Assembly: GCA_937899715.1 (NCBI GenBank)
Contig: CALCNX010000090.1
Span: forward strand, 1-64,000
Direction: 5' to 3'
DNA from: an uncultured bacterium
Lineage (GTDB): Bacteria > Bacteroidota > Ignavibacteria > Kapaibacteriales > UBA4661
DNA: 64,000 nt
The notes below the pieces were generated by a model. The model saw nothing but the letters and a program-made list of their open reading frames with translations, was not told the origin of the DNA and made no database searches. The position numbers and the translations under genes were made by a program. This document shows positions 17,011 to 24,777 of the stretch, piece by piece (position 1 is the stretch's first letter; each line of letters opens with the position of its first letter).

Positions 17011-18807
17011 CTAGGTTTTCTGCGGCGTTTTACCCACAATAAAATATGTTCTCATATTTCCTTTTCCTTTTATCTCAATTTCACCGCGCTCTTCCACCTC
17101 GTAGCCTTGTTCTGACGAGCTTTTGAGTGCCGAATAGACCTCCTCGGAAATATGGATTTTTCCCGCCTCACCGTGCGATTCCATACGTGAAGCCGTGTTC
17201 ACCGTATCGCCCCAAAGGTCGTACGCAAATTTTTTCGTGCCGATAATCCCCGCCACCACGCTTCCGGTGTGCATCCCAATTCGGATGTTCATAGCGGAAT
17301 CAAAGCCATTGCGCATCATTCGCTCCGAAAACACTTCCACCGCCGAAAGCATATCCAGCGCCGCTTTTATGGCAGCCTCCACGTGGTCGCGGCGTGGATA
17401 GGGTATCCCTGCGGCAATCATGTACGCGTCGCCAATAGTTTTGATTTTTTCTAAGCTATACTGCTCGGTAATGGCATCAAACACCGAAAAAATATCATCC
17501 AAAATCCGCACAATCTCCTCCGCCGAGTGCTGACCTGCAAGACGCGTAAAGCCTACAATATCCACAAATACCACCGTAACATTCTCAAACGTATCGGCAA
17601 TCGTACTTTCTCCGGCGCGAAGACGCTGGGCGATGGGCATGGGTAAGATATTGAGCAGAAGCCGCTCCAATTCTTGCTGCGCGTGTGCCAGTTCCACATT
17701 CCGCAGGCGATAAATTTCCGACTCTTTTTGCGCTTGCTCTGCTGCAAATCCCTGCTGCAAATACTGAATTGTTCGCTTACCATCTTGCAGCGCCGTTTGC
17801 TCGCGGAGCGCATGAAATCGCTCTAAATTGCTAAACGCTCGTTCAATATCACCTGTTGCTTTGTAGCATTGTGAAAGGAGTTCATGCACTTTCGCCACAC
17901 TAGCTAATGCCTGTGCACCCTGCAAACCCTCCTCTGCGCGGCGCAAGTAACCAAGCGCTTTTTCAGCACGCCCAGCGCGAAAATATACATCTCCAATCAC
18001 AAGCAATACTTGACTAAGTTCCATTGCGCTTAGTTCGCGTTCTCCGATTTCCAAAGCCACAAAAAGCAGCTCCAATGCTTTGTCAAAGCGTTCCTGCTCT
18101 GCGTACATCTCCGATACCCCAATGAGCGCCCTGCACACACCACTGATATTTCCTGCGTGTTTGTATGCCGCCAGCGCTTGCTCAAAATACAATCTCGATT
18201 GACTGTAGCCGCGTAGTTCCTTATGCGCCGAGGCAATACTGAAGAGTGCAGAAGCCCTTTCATCAGCATCGCTCAATCCCTCCAGCATCCTGAGTGCCTC
18301 GCGGTAGTGCTGCAAAGCAGTCTGCGCTTCGCCCAAGCCAAAGTACGCATCACCACTGGTGTTGTAAATCTTTGCCGATTCGAGTTCCAAGCCGTGCTCA
18401 TCGGTAACGGCGCGAGCTTTGGCAAGATATTCCAGCGCTGTGGTGAACATGGCAATACGAACATAGCACACTGCAGTCCAGCGCAAAGCACTTGCCTGTA
18501 CACGTGGCGCTTGCAGCATTTCAGCTTGCTTACTTATTTGAAAAAAACGCGGAAGTGCCTCATCAAACTGCGCTGCTTGTGCGGAAATAACAGCGACCGC
18601 AAGAGCACTTTCTAACTCTAACATTGTATCGCCGGAGGAGCGGGCATAACGAAGTGCTTCGAGCGCGTAGTCGTGCGCACGGGTGTTGTCGTGGTTGGCA
18701 AGGATATATGCTGCTTCCAGCAACAACTTCATACGGTCATCGCTATCGGCATAATCCATTCCACCATCGGCAAGAACGTCTTGAATGATTTTGAGACGTG
18801 CATTCAT
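17011..18807 (-). CDS. TPR-adenylate cyclase (class III)
   Basis: A 598-residue cytoplasmic protein. The first 340 residues are TPR repeats, a short coiled coil follows (345-390), and a class III cyclase domain covers about 405-595. Metal-binding Asp416 (VDIVGFT) and Asp460 (IGDAYM) are present, as are the transition-state residues Asn537 and Arg541 (NTASRM). The purine-selecting pair is Lys456 and Asp530, the adenylate combination (guanylate cyclases carry Glu and Cys), so the product should be cAMP. It lies directly upstream of the TPR histidine kinase. The signal sensed is unknown; no membrane segment is seen. Confidence 0.88.
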   Translation of the reverse strand: MNARLKIIQDVLADGGMDYADSDDRMKLLLEAAYILANHDNTRAHDYALEALRYARSSGDTMLELESALAVAVISAQAAQFDEALPRFFQISKQAEMLQAPRVQASALRWTAVCYVRIAMFTTALEYLAKARAVTDEHGLELESAKIYNTSGDAYFGLGEAQTALQHYREALRMLEGLSDADERASALFSIASAHKELRGYSQSRLYFEQALAAYKHAGNISGVCRALIGVSEMYAEQERFDKALELLFVALEIGERELSAMELSQVLLVIGDVYFRAGRAEKALGYLRRAEEGLQGAQALASVAKVHELLSQCYKATGDIERAFSNLERFHALREQTALQDGKRTIQYLQQGFAAEQAQKESEIYRLRNVELAHAQQELERLLLNILPMPIAQRLRAGESTIADTFENVTVVFVDIVGFTRLAGQHSAEEIVRILDDIFSVFDAITEQYSLEKIKTIGDAYMIAAGIPYPRRDHVEAAIKAALDMLSAVEVFSERMMRNGFDSAMNIRIGMHTGSVVAGIIGTKKFAYDLWGDTVNTASRMESHGEAGKIHISEEVYSALKSSSEQGYEVEERGEIEIKGKGNMRTYFIVGKTPQKT

Positions 18808-18860
18808 CTGCGTTGTAAGAACACAATCGTCATTGTGAAAACAGTGAAGGAGTTACAAAA

Positions 18861-19008
18861 TCTTAGAAAGTGTCTGAAAATTGTGCCCCCTCATCCCAGC
18901 CTTCTCCCAGAGGGAGAAGGAGCAATAAATGAAGCCATTTTCTGAAGCCCTCTCCCTCTGGGAGAGGGTTGGGTGAGGGCTTAAAACGTATTTATAGACA
19001 TTTCCTTA
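18861..19008. repeat. REP-like double hairpin with inverted ends (MITE-like)
   Basis: Two head-to-head hairpins built on CCTTCTCCCAGAGGGAGAAGG (in part) and CCCTCTCCCTCTGGGAGAGGG (in part), flanked by CCCTCATCCCAGCC and its imperfect complement, lie within 18885-18980. Outside them TTAGAAAGTGTCT (from 18863) and the complement of AGACATTTCCTTA (to 19008) form imperfect terminal inverted repeats. The last three bases are the stop codon of the next gene. The CCCTCTCCC-type palindrome resembles REP elements seen in many bacteria; a MITE is equally possible. Confidence 0.75.
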
Positions 19009-19671
19009 GCGCTTCTTCCCCATAATAAACCAGCCATTTTGTTTGTTCCAGAGGAGCTCTATCATTTTGAATTTACATTCTTTGTAGAGTTTTAGATATT
19101 CGGGCGTAACATCATTTTCACATCGGTAGGCGAGTGCCGCCTGAATAGTCGTACCGATTTGAGGAAGCGTATAATCAATGCCAAGCCCTATTCCGCGCTG
19201 GTTGTCGTCGGGAGTATAGCTGATAATGCCCTTTACATCTATCAGATTCGGTGTGCTTTTCTGCCCGTAAAACTCGCTAATCCGCACACTCGGAAGAAGC
19301 TGAGACGTGACATCGCGCCATTCTCCGGCATCCAGCAAATACATCTTGAGTGTGCTACGCTTGCAGCCGTCGCCATCGCCAGGGTCGGTGATTTCTTGGT
19401 GGGCATAATACTTCGTTCCATCATCGGCAAGAAACAAGACAAACACCGTCTGCTCCGATGAATGGGTATCAGGATTCGTCGTCGTTTTGATTGACAAATA
19501 CCCGTTGGTGGCATCATAGACGACCTTATTCGTCGGCGAGGGAGTCATGGAGGCTTCAGGGCGCTTTAAGGGAAAACGCTGAAACACCTCACGCAGACTT
19601 TGCGCTGAGACGGGTACATTCCACAGAACAATAAAGGTGCTGAGAAGTAATGCAAAGAAAAATTGCTTCAT
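19006..19671 (-). CDS. Secreted protein of unknown function
   Basis: A 221-residue exported protein that I do not recognise. It has a signal peptide (MKQFFFALLLSTFIVLWNVP, cleavage near SAQ) and a beta-rich remainder with an acidic turn (ITDPGDGDGCKR) that might bind calcium. Two later Cys (in YRCEN and YKECK) could form a disulphide. The ATG at 19671 starts the signal peptide. Its stop codon coincides with the end of the REP/MITE-like repeat, so the extreme C-terminus (KKR) may have been set by insertion. An operator-like palindrome lies 107 bases upstream. Confidence 0.7.
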   Translation of the reverse strand: MKQFFFALLLSTFIVLWNVPVSAQSLREVFQRFPLKRPEASMTPSPTNKVVYDATNGYLSIKTTTNPDTHSSEQTVFVLFLADDGTKYYAHQEITDPGDGDGCKRSTLKMYLLDAGEWRDVTSQLLPSVRISEFYGQKSTPNLIDVKGIISYTPDDNQRGIGLGIDYTLPQIGTTIQAALAYRCENDVTPEYLKLYKECKFKMIELLWNKQNGWFIMGKKR

Positions 19672-19777
19672 GGTGATGGAACAAGAAAGAATGAACAAGG
19701 ATGGCGACAGCTAAGCAGCAAGAGCAAATGACGGAAAAACAAGCCGGGAGTTACGCTTTGCTCAATGATTCGGCAAA

Positions 19778-19795
19778 TTAGAACAAAGGTTCTAT
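19778..19795 (-). promoter_or_regulatory. Palindrome similar to the second TetR operator
   Basis: TTAGAACAAAGGTTCTAT matches the perfect palindrome TTAGAACAAACGTTCTAA at 49513-49530 in 16 of 18 positions. It lies 107 bases upstream of the secreted-protein gene that starts at 19671. Binding by the 49.5-kb TetR regulator is a guess. Confidence 0.35.
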
Positions 19796-19828
19796 TACCA
19801 ATAATTCGGACATTACCGAATACTGGAG

Positions 19829-19893
19829 TGCGGAATTTATTCCGCATTAAGTATGTACGCGGCTGACGAGAACAAAAGCGGAATAAATTCCGC
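19829..19893. repeat. Pair of palindromes, GCGGAATAAATTCCGC type
   Basis: TGCGGAATTTATTCCGCA (19829-19846) and GCGGAATAAATTCCGC (19878-19893) are each near-perfect palindromes and are reverse complements of one another, separated by 31 bases. A further inverted repeat, ATTCGG / CCGAAT, lies just before them (19804-19821). Together they fill the intergenic gap and could form several alternative hairpins. They look like a dispersed palindromic element rather than a terminator, as no T-run follows. Confidence 0.7.
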
Positions 19894-19916
19894 ATTCTCA
19901 ATGTCCAAGCTATTAA

Positions 19917-20807
19917 CTAGAATAAGAGTTCTATCGGAACAAGAACCGTTTCCTCTGCTGTCGCCGAGCGCATTGCACGACGATTGAGCAGCTTAACATT
20001 TAGTTTGATACCGATAGTACCACGCAAGGTTTTGCCCTTGAGGGAAACTTTGGGCAAGTTTTTGATTCCCATCGTCACAAGAAATACTCCCGCATCAAAA
20101 AAGCCCGAAATGCTCATAAATTCAGGCTTGAGGGCGCTATTAAGTTTTTCGTCAGCCTTATTGCCTGCAAAGAACTGAAGCCGTGTTTGTGAAGAGTCCA
20201 GTACAGGCTCGGCAACCTCCAAATCGTTCACCAGCGCCATGACAACACGATTTTTCTCGGCATCAACAGGCTTGGCAAAATCAACACGCAGCCCTTTGAT
20301 TGCAAAAGTGCATTCACCCGGCTTTGCCGTTTTCCCTTTGCCGGAGGTTGCTTCTATGCTAACCCGTGAGATGTTAAATGTTGGTGGAATCTGCTGTGTT
20401 TCATAAATATTCGACCACAAAAGCTGTTTCTCTGTGCCGGTCGCAGTTCGGTATAATTCTACTTCGACTTTTCGCGCATACCCTGGAATACGTTCCCCAA
20501 CAAAAGGCGTTTGGTACGGCACTTCTATGCGCTCATCGCCACTGAATTTGTAAGCGAGAAGAAGTTCACGCGCAGGAATATTTGCCTCAGTGGCAATGTC
20601 CGAAGAAAATCGAACATTGTCACCAAAATACAAAATTGTAGAACGAAGCGCAGAAGCGGCTTTCGGGGCAATCTTTTCCAGTTCTTTTCCCTGCCCGTAT
20701 AAATTCCCACAGAGTACCAACGACGACGACAATAAAATGAACAAAACACCAACGGTATGAAGAATTGATGCAAGTACTGATGTGCTCCAAAGTCTAATTT
20801 TTCGCAT
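19917..20807 (-). CDS. Exported protein of unknown function
   Basis: A 296-residue protein that I cannot assign. A strongly hydrophobic N-terminal segment (about 12-35, ILHTVGVLFILLSSSLVLCG) acts as a signal peptide or anchor, with a possible cleavage near LYGQG. The rest is soluble and beta-rich, with a repeated theme of KGLRVDF and KGKTLRGTIGIKLNVK near the C-terminus. The frame also allows a start at 20828; 20807 is chosen because the basic MRKIR sits directly before the hydrophobic stretch. It is monocistronic between the palindrome pair and the carotenoid gene. Confidence 0.65.
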   Translation of the reverse strand: MRKIRLWSTSVLASILHTVGVLFILLSSSLVLCGNLYGQGKELEKIAPKAASALRSTILYFGDNVRFSSDIATEANIPARELLLAYKFSGDERIEVPYQTPFVGERIPGYARKVEVELYRTATGTEKQLLWSNIYETQQIPPTFNISRVSIEATSGKGKTAKPGECTFAIKGLRVDFAKPVDAEKNRVVMALVNDLEVAEPVLDSSQTRLQFFAGNKADEKLNSALKPEFMSISGFFDAGVFLVTMGIKNLPKVSLKGKTLRGTIGIKLNVKLLNRRAMRSATAEETVLVPIELLF

Positions 20808-20956
20808 AACGTTGTGCGACAATATCATGGAAAGTCAATAAATTCAAGCGCAATATAGCCACAAAAAAAGTGCAGCCCAACGCTTTTTCGCGCTTGACTG
20901 CACCCTGTAAACAAATATGCAACTTGTTACTCGCAGGCGCGAACATTCAACAAAAT

Positions 20957-22480
20957 CTAGCTCAGAATCGGTTCATTCGCCGGCTTCTCCATAAATGGCA
21001 GCCCGAAATCTTGACAAACCAATTTGTGCGTGGTCTCGGCGGTCATTAGTACGCCCGGTACGCCAGCGCCCGGATGGGTGCTAGTGCCAACAATGTAGAG
21101 ATTCGGCACATCTTCACTGCGGTTATGCGGACGGAAGTACGCTGTTTGCTGGATAGATGGCTCTACGCCCCATGCGCTGCCCAAATGGCTATTGCGGTCG
21201 CGCTTGAAATCTTCCGGCGTAAAGAGTTCCAGCACATCCAGATTTGCCCGTAAATCCTTCATGCCAAAATCTTCTTCGAGAAACTGAAGCACCTTATCAG
21301 CATACTTCTGCTTAATGTCGTCCCACTTCAGTCCCGATGCGAGATTGGCGACCGGAATGAGCACATACATACTCTCGCAGCCTTCGGGAGCCATGTCGCT
21401 ATCGGTGCGCGTCGGCACGTGGAGATACATTGAGAAGTCTTCCGGCAGAATTTTTTTGTCGAAAATATCTTTCACAAGCTCTTTGTAACGCTCCGAGAGA
21501 ATCAAGGTATGGTGCAGAAGTTCGGGATATTTCTTTTTGGTACCGATGTACATCAGAAAAGCACTCATCGAATAGTCCAGTTTCAGCACTTTCTTATCTG
21601 TCCATTTTTTGCGGTGTTCAGGCTTGAGAAGTTTCGTCTGCGTGTGCACAAAGTCTGCATTGGAGACAACTGCATCTGCGCCAAACACTTCACTACCCGT
21701 GCGGACACCAGTTGCACGACCATTCTCAACGATAATTTCTTCGACGGGAGAATTTGTTTTTATCGTACCGCCTAGTTCCAAAAATACTTTCTCTAATGCC
21801 TCCACAAACGCATACATACCGCCTTTAGCAAACCAAACGCCGCCGTTCTTCTCCAAATACGGAATCATCAAATAAATTGCCGGAGCACGGAAAGGACTTG
21901 CGCCAATAAAAAGCGGATGGAAAGAAAAAGTAAAACGAGTACGGAAGTCCTTGAAATAACGCTTGACAAACGTGTATGCCGGAAAAAGTGCGTTCAATTT
22001 CAGTGCCTTGGGCACAAAGCTGAAATACGTTCTCAAATCCATAAAGGGCGTTGTACCCAAGCCGTCGGTAATCACGGCATCATAGAGTTTGCGTGAGTCC
22101 TCAATAAAACGGTCGTAATTTGCAGCATCGTCCTTGTTGAATTTAGCAAATTCTTGGCGCATTTTGGCGCTGTCGCCCGTATAGTCAATGTAGGTTTTAT
22201 CGTGAAAGTAGATGCGGTAAAAAGGGTCGAGATAGGTCAAATCCAAGTAATCTTCCATCTTTCTGCCCGCAGCAGCAAATACCTTCTCAATCACATCCGG
22301 CGCAGTGATAAGCGAGGGTCCCATATCGAAAGTGTACCCACTTTTTTTCATTTGATACGCATGACCGCCCACGCGCTCATTTTTTTCAAATATCGTTACA
22401 TCAAAACCCTGCGCCTGCAAACGCACGGCAGCAGAAAGCCCGCCAAAGCCGGAACCGATAATAGCAATTTTTTTACGCAT
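20957..22480 (-). CDS. crtI: CrtI-type phytoene desaturase / carotenoid oxidoreductase
   Basis: A 507-residue FAD-dependent oxidoreductase that introduces double bases or isomerises bonds in C40 carotenoids. The N-terminal dinucleotide-binding motif is IIGSGFGGLSAAVRLQAQG (7-25) with the acidic end EKNERVGG; the C-terminal carotenoid signature NLYIVGTSTHPGAGVPGVL (about 461-479) is intact. Length and both ends fit the bacterial phytoene desaturase family; related desaturases with other substrates cannot be ruled out. No phytoene synthase or cyclase gene is visible here, so the rest of the pathway must be elsewhere. Carotenoids would act in the membrane against oxidative damage. Confidence 0.87.
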   Translation of the reverse strand: MRKKIAIIGSGFGGLSAAVRLQAQGFDVTIFEKNERVGGHAYQMKKSGYTFDMGPSLITAPDVIEKVFAAAGRKMEDYLDLTYLDPFYRIYFHDKTYIDYTGDSAKMRQEFAKFNKDDAANYDRFIEDSRKLYDAVITDGLGTTPFMDLRTYFSFVPKALKLNALFPAYTFVKRYFKDFRTRFTFSFHPLFIGASPFRAPAIYLMIPYLEKNGGVWFAKGGMYAFVEALEKVFLELGGTIKTNSPVEEIIVENGRATGVRTGSEVFGADAVVSNADFVHTQTKLLKPEHRKKWTDKKVLKLDYSMSAFLMYIGTKKKYPELLHHTLILSERYKELVKDIFDKKILPEDFSMYLHVPTRTDSDMAPEGCESMYVLIPVANLASGLKWDDIKQKYADKVLQFLEEDFGMKDLRANLDVLELFTPEDFKRDRNSHLGSAWGVEPSIQQTAYFRPHNRSEDVPNLYIVGTSTHPGAGVPGVLMTAETTHKLVCQDFGLPFMEKPANEPILS

Positions 22481-22671
22481 ACTCTCTAATGAAGGCTTAG
22501 TAGAAAATAAATATTGAGGAATGAAGCGCTCCGCATGATAAGCACATTTAAGTAGTGATGGTAAATGCGCCTTTGCGGCTCACCTCTTTCGCTCAACGGT
22601 GGTGGTTTTAGCGTTGAAGACGAATACGCTCTGATTTTCCTGTACATTTTCTTACTCCGCACTCTCTCAAA

Positions 22672-23199
22672 TCAATACGGCTTCTCGCCCATCATGTTCC
22701 CTGCGGGGTCGTAGTTCGCAACGATAATAGTCGCACCATTTTTGCAAACAGCTTTCCCAACGCCTATTTTCGTGGTTTTCGACCATACCATTTGTGTATA
22801 ATGACCGGTCTTTGACCAATTTTTACCATTCAGTTTCCCGCCTTTCCAGAATTTTTTCTCGCTGTACCAAGACTTACCTGCATCAATAACGGTGTATGTC
22901 TTTCCTGCGCCCCAGAAGACGTTTTCACCATACTTCTGCGCCCATTTACCGCTATTCGGTCGGTGCTGCATCGCACAGCCGCTCGTTGCGATATAGTTTG
23001 CCCATTCCTGCGCAAATGCGGCGAGTTCAGGCGACCATTCCAAGGGCGGCGCACCAACTTCTTTGCGAACAGTGTTGTGATAATCTACAATTTGCTGTGC
23101 TTCTTCAGCCGAGACAGTTTGAGCGGTTGCGGATTGTTGCAAGAGAGCAGCAAACGCCAGCATGGAAGCGGTAATGACGGTAATAAGATACTTTATCAT
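22672..23199 (-). CDS. CAP-domain (SCP/PR-1) secreted protein
   Basis: A 175-residue exported protein with a signal peptide (MIKYLITVITASMLAFAALL, cleavage near ATAQ) and a single CAP domain. Recognisable family motifs are VDYHNTVRKEVGAPPLEW, the His-containing GENVFWGAG, and the signature HYTQMVWSKTTKIGVG. Bacterial CAP proteins are extracellular; their activity is not well established. The frame is open to 23319, but the ATG at 23199 starts the signal peptide and a terminator hairpin (23275-23303) would otherwise be coding. Confidence 0.88.
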   Translation of the reverse strand: MIKYLITVITASMLAFAALLQQSATAQTVSAEEAQQIVDYHNTVRKEVGAPPLEWSPELAAFAQEWANYIATSGCAMQHRPNSGKWAQKYGENVFWGAGKTYTVIDAGKSWYSEKKFWKGGKLNGKNWSKTGHYTQMVWSKTTKIGVGKAVCKNGATIIVANYDPAGNMMGEKPY

Positions 23200-23274
23200 A
23201 GCAGTAACAAGTATTTTACAATAGGACGTAAGTTCAAGAGCCACAATATACACAATTTGCCCATAGAATAACAA

Positions 23275-23303
23275 CGCCCGATACTTCAAAGAAATATCGG
23301 GCG
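23275..23303 (-). terminator. Hairpin terminator after the SusD gene
   Basis: A perfect 9-bp stem (CGCCCGATA / TATCGGGCG) with an 11-base loop lies 32 bases beyond the SusD stop codon. The T-tract after it on the minus strand is weak (GTTGTTATT). Confidence 0.6.
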
Positions 23304-23334
23304 CTTTCTTATATCTCAATTGTGCTAAAGAGTA

Positions 23335-24726
23335 TTATTTATCCCACCAAACACGGTTAAAAATAGCACTTTGCTCAAGTGAACCGCCTGCAGCAGCCCA
23401 GTTGGTGGCGTTATACAACCGCTCGCTTTGTGAGTATGGTAAACGGCGCGGAATAGCGTTTCCGGTAGCCGGCTTAAGGGTCGGCAATGCAGTTCTACGC
23501 CAGTCCACCCACGATTCATTACTCATATACAGAGCAATATATTTTTGCTCCATGATACGATCCAGGGTAATAGCACCCGCTGGAACAACACTTGGCTGCG
23601 CTACATATGCGTCAATAGCTGTTGCTGCTATGGTACCATATGAAGTGCTGTTGTAAGTAGCCAAAGAAGCCCTGACTGCTGCGGTAAATGCAGTTTTTGC
23701 TGCATCTGCGTTTCCTTGTGCGAGATTTGCTTCTGCTTCAATAAATTTTTGCTCAGCATATGTACCAAGCAGTACAGGCGACCCCTGTGAAGCGTGAAAT
23801 TTTCCCAGCGCAGTACTATCACCACTGACAGTTTGTACAATAAGGGATTTACGAGGGTCGTTAAGTTTATTGAGCAAGGTCATAAAGTTCGGGTGAACAC
23901 GAATGTCTCCGCGCTGTGAGTCGAACTGATACAACGGATTTGCGTTGCTCGCTGCACCTTGTACGAACGTTACTTTCAAATCTTCGGAAGCCGATTGCAA
24001 GCCTTTTGCCGCAAACGTCAATGCTTGTTGCATTGCCTGTGTATTATTTTGTTTTGACAAGTGCAAAGCATAGCGAGCTTTCAGCAACCATGCTGCACGA
24101 ATCCAGCGTTGACGACCCGTAGCGCCACCGCCGTAGATAACGTCATCGGTAGCACCGGGAGAGAGTGAGCTTGTAGCAGCGCCCAAATCAACAATAGCTG
24201 CATCAAGTAATGACTGAATCTCCGTGTAGAGTGCCTCTTGCTTGTCGTATGGAACTTGAAGCAAGCCGTTACCTTGGAATGCTTTTGTATATGGAGCATC
24301 ACCAAAAGAATCAGTCAAATTACCGAGGCATGCTGCCATCAATACACGAGCGACCCCGCGATAGTGAGGGGAGTTGGTTTCCGTACCTTTGTCAATCATA
24401 ATCTTTAGATTATTCATGCAATTCTCGTACATATTGTTCCAGATGGACTCAGTATCACTTTCAAGAATCTTATACAGGTTACCAATTCCATCATGTTGGC
24501 GAACAATACCAAGATTGTGTTGGGTTAGGAGGCTGGAAAAACGATTTAAATTGCCGCCAAACGTGTAGCCGACGCTTACTTCTGCGCCTAAAAGAAGGTT
24601 GGTCAAAGCAGCGTCTGCCGGACTGTTGGGGTCAATATTCACCTTGGGGTCTATCCATTGTGAACATGACATAGTGACGAGTGCGACAATAGCTAGCGCA
24701 GCTCCGGAAATACGAAATTTTTTCAT
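23335..24726 (-). CDS. SusD/RagB-family outer-membrane lipoprotein
   Basis: A 463-residue surface lipoprotein that forms the lid of a SusC-type transporter and binds the nutrient. The lipobox VTMSC places the lipidated Cys at about 21, and the N-terminus after it has the family theme of aspartates and prolines (IDPKVNIDPNSP). TPR-like helices (for example RGVARVLMAACLGNLTDSF) and the C-terminal MSNESWVDWRRTALP segment match the SusD_2-like branch. The ATG at 24726 starts the lipoprotein signal. It lies 51 bases downstream of the SusC gene, forming the usual pair; the substrate (glycan, peptide or other) cannot be told. Confidence 0.88.
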   Translation of the reverse strand: MKKFRISGAALAIVALVTMSCSQWIDPKVNIDPNSPADAALTNLLLGAEVSVGYTFGGNLNRFSSLLTQHNLGIVRQHDGIGNLYKILESDTESIWNNMYENCMNNLKIMIDKGTETNSPHYRGVARVLMAACLGNLTDSFGDAPYTKAFQGNGLLQVPYDKQEALYTEIQSLLDAAIVDLGAATSSLSPGATDDVIYGGGATGRQRWIRAAWLLKARYALHLSKQNNTQAMQQALTFAAKGLQSASEDLKVTFVQGAASNANPLYQFDSQRGDIRVHPNFMTLLNKLNDPRKSLIVQTVSGDSTALGKFHASQGSPVLLGTYAEQKFIEAEANLAQGNADAAKTAFTAAVRASLATYNSTSYGTIAATAIDAYVAQPSVVPAGAITLDRIMEQKYIALYMSNESWVDWRRTALPTLKPATGNAIPRRLPYSQSERLYNATNWAAAGGSLEQSAIFNRVWWDK

Positions 24727-24777
24727 AATATTTCTATCCTCGAGAAATAGTTGGAGTTTCAAAGTTATTGTAAGACA

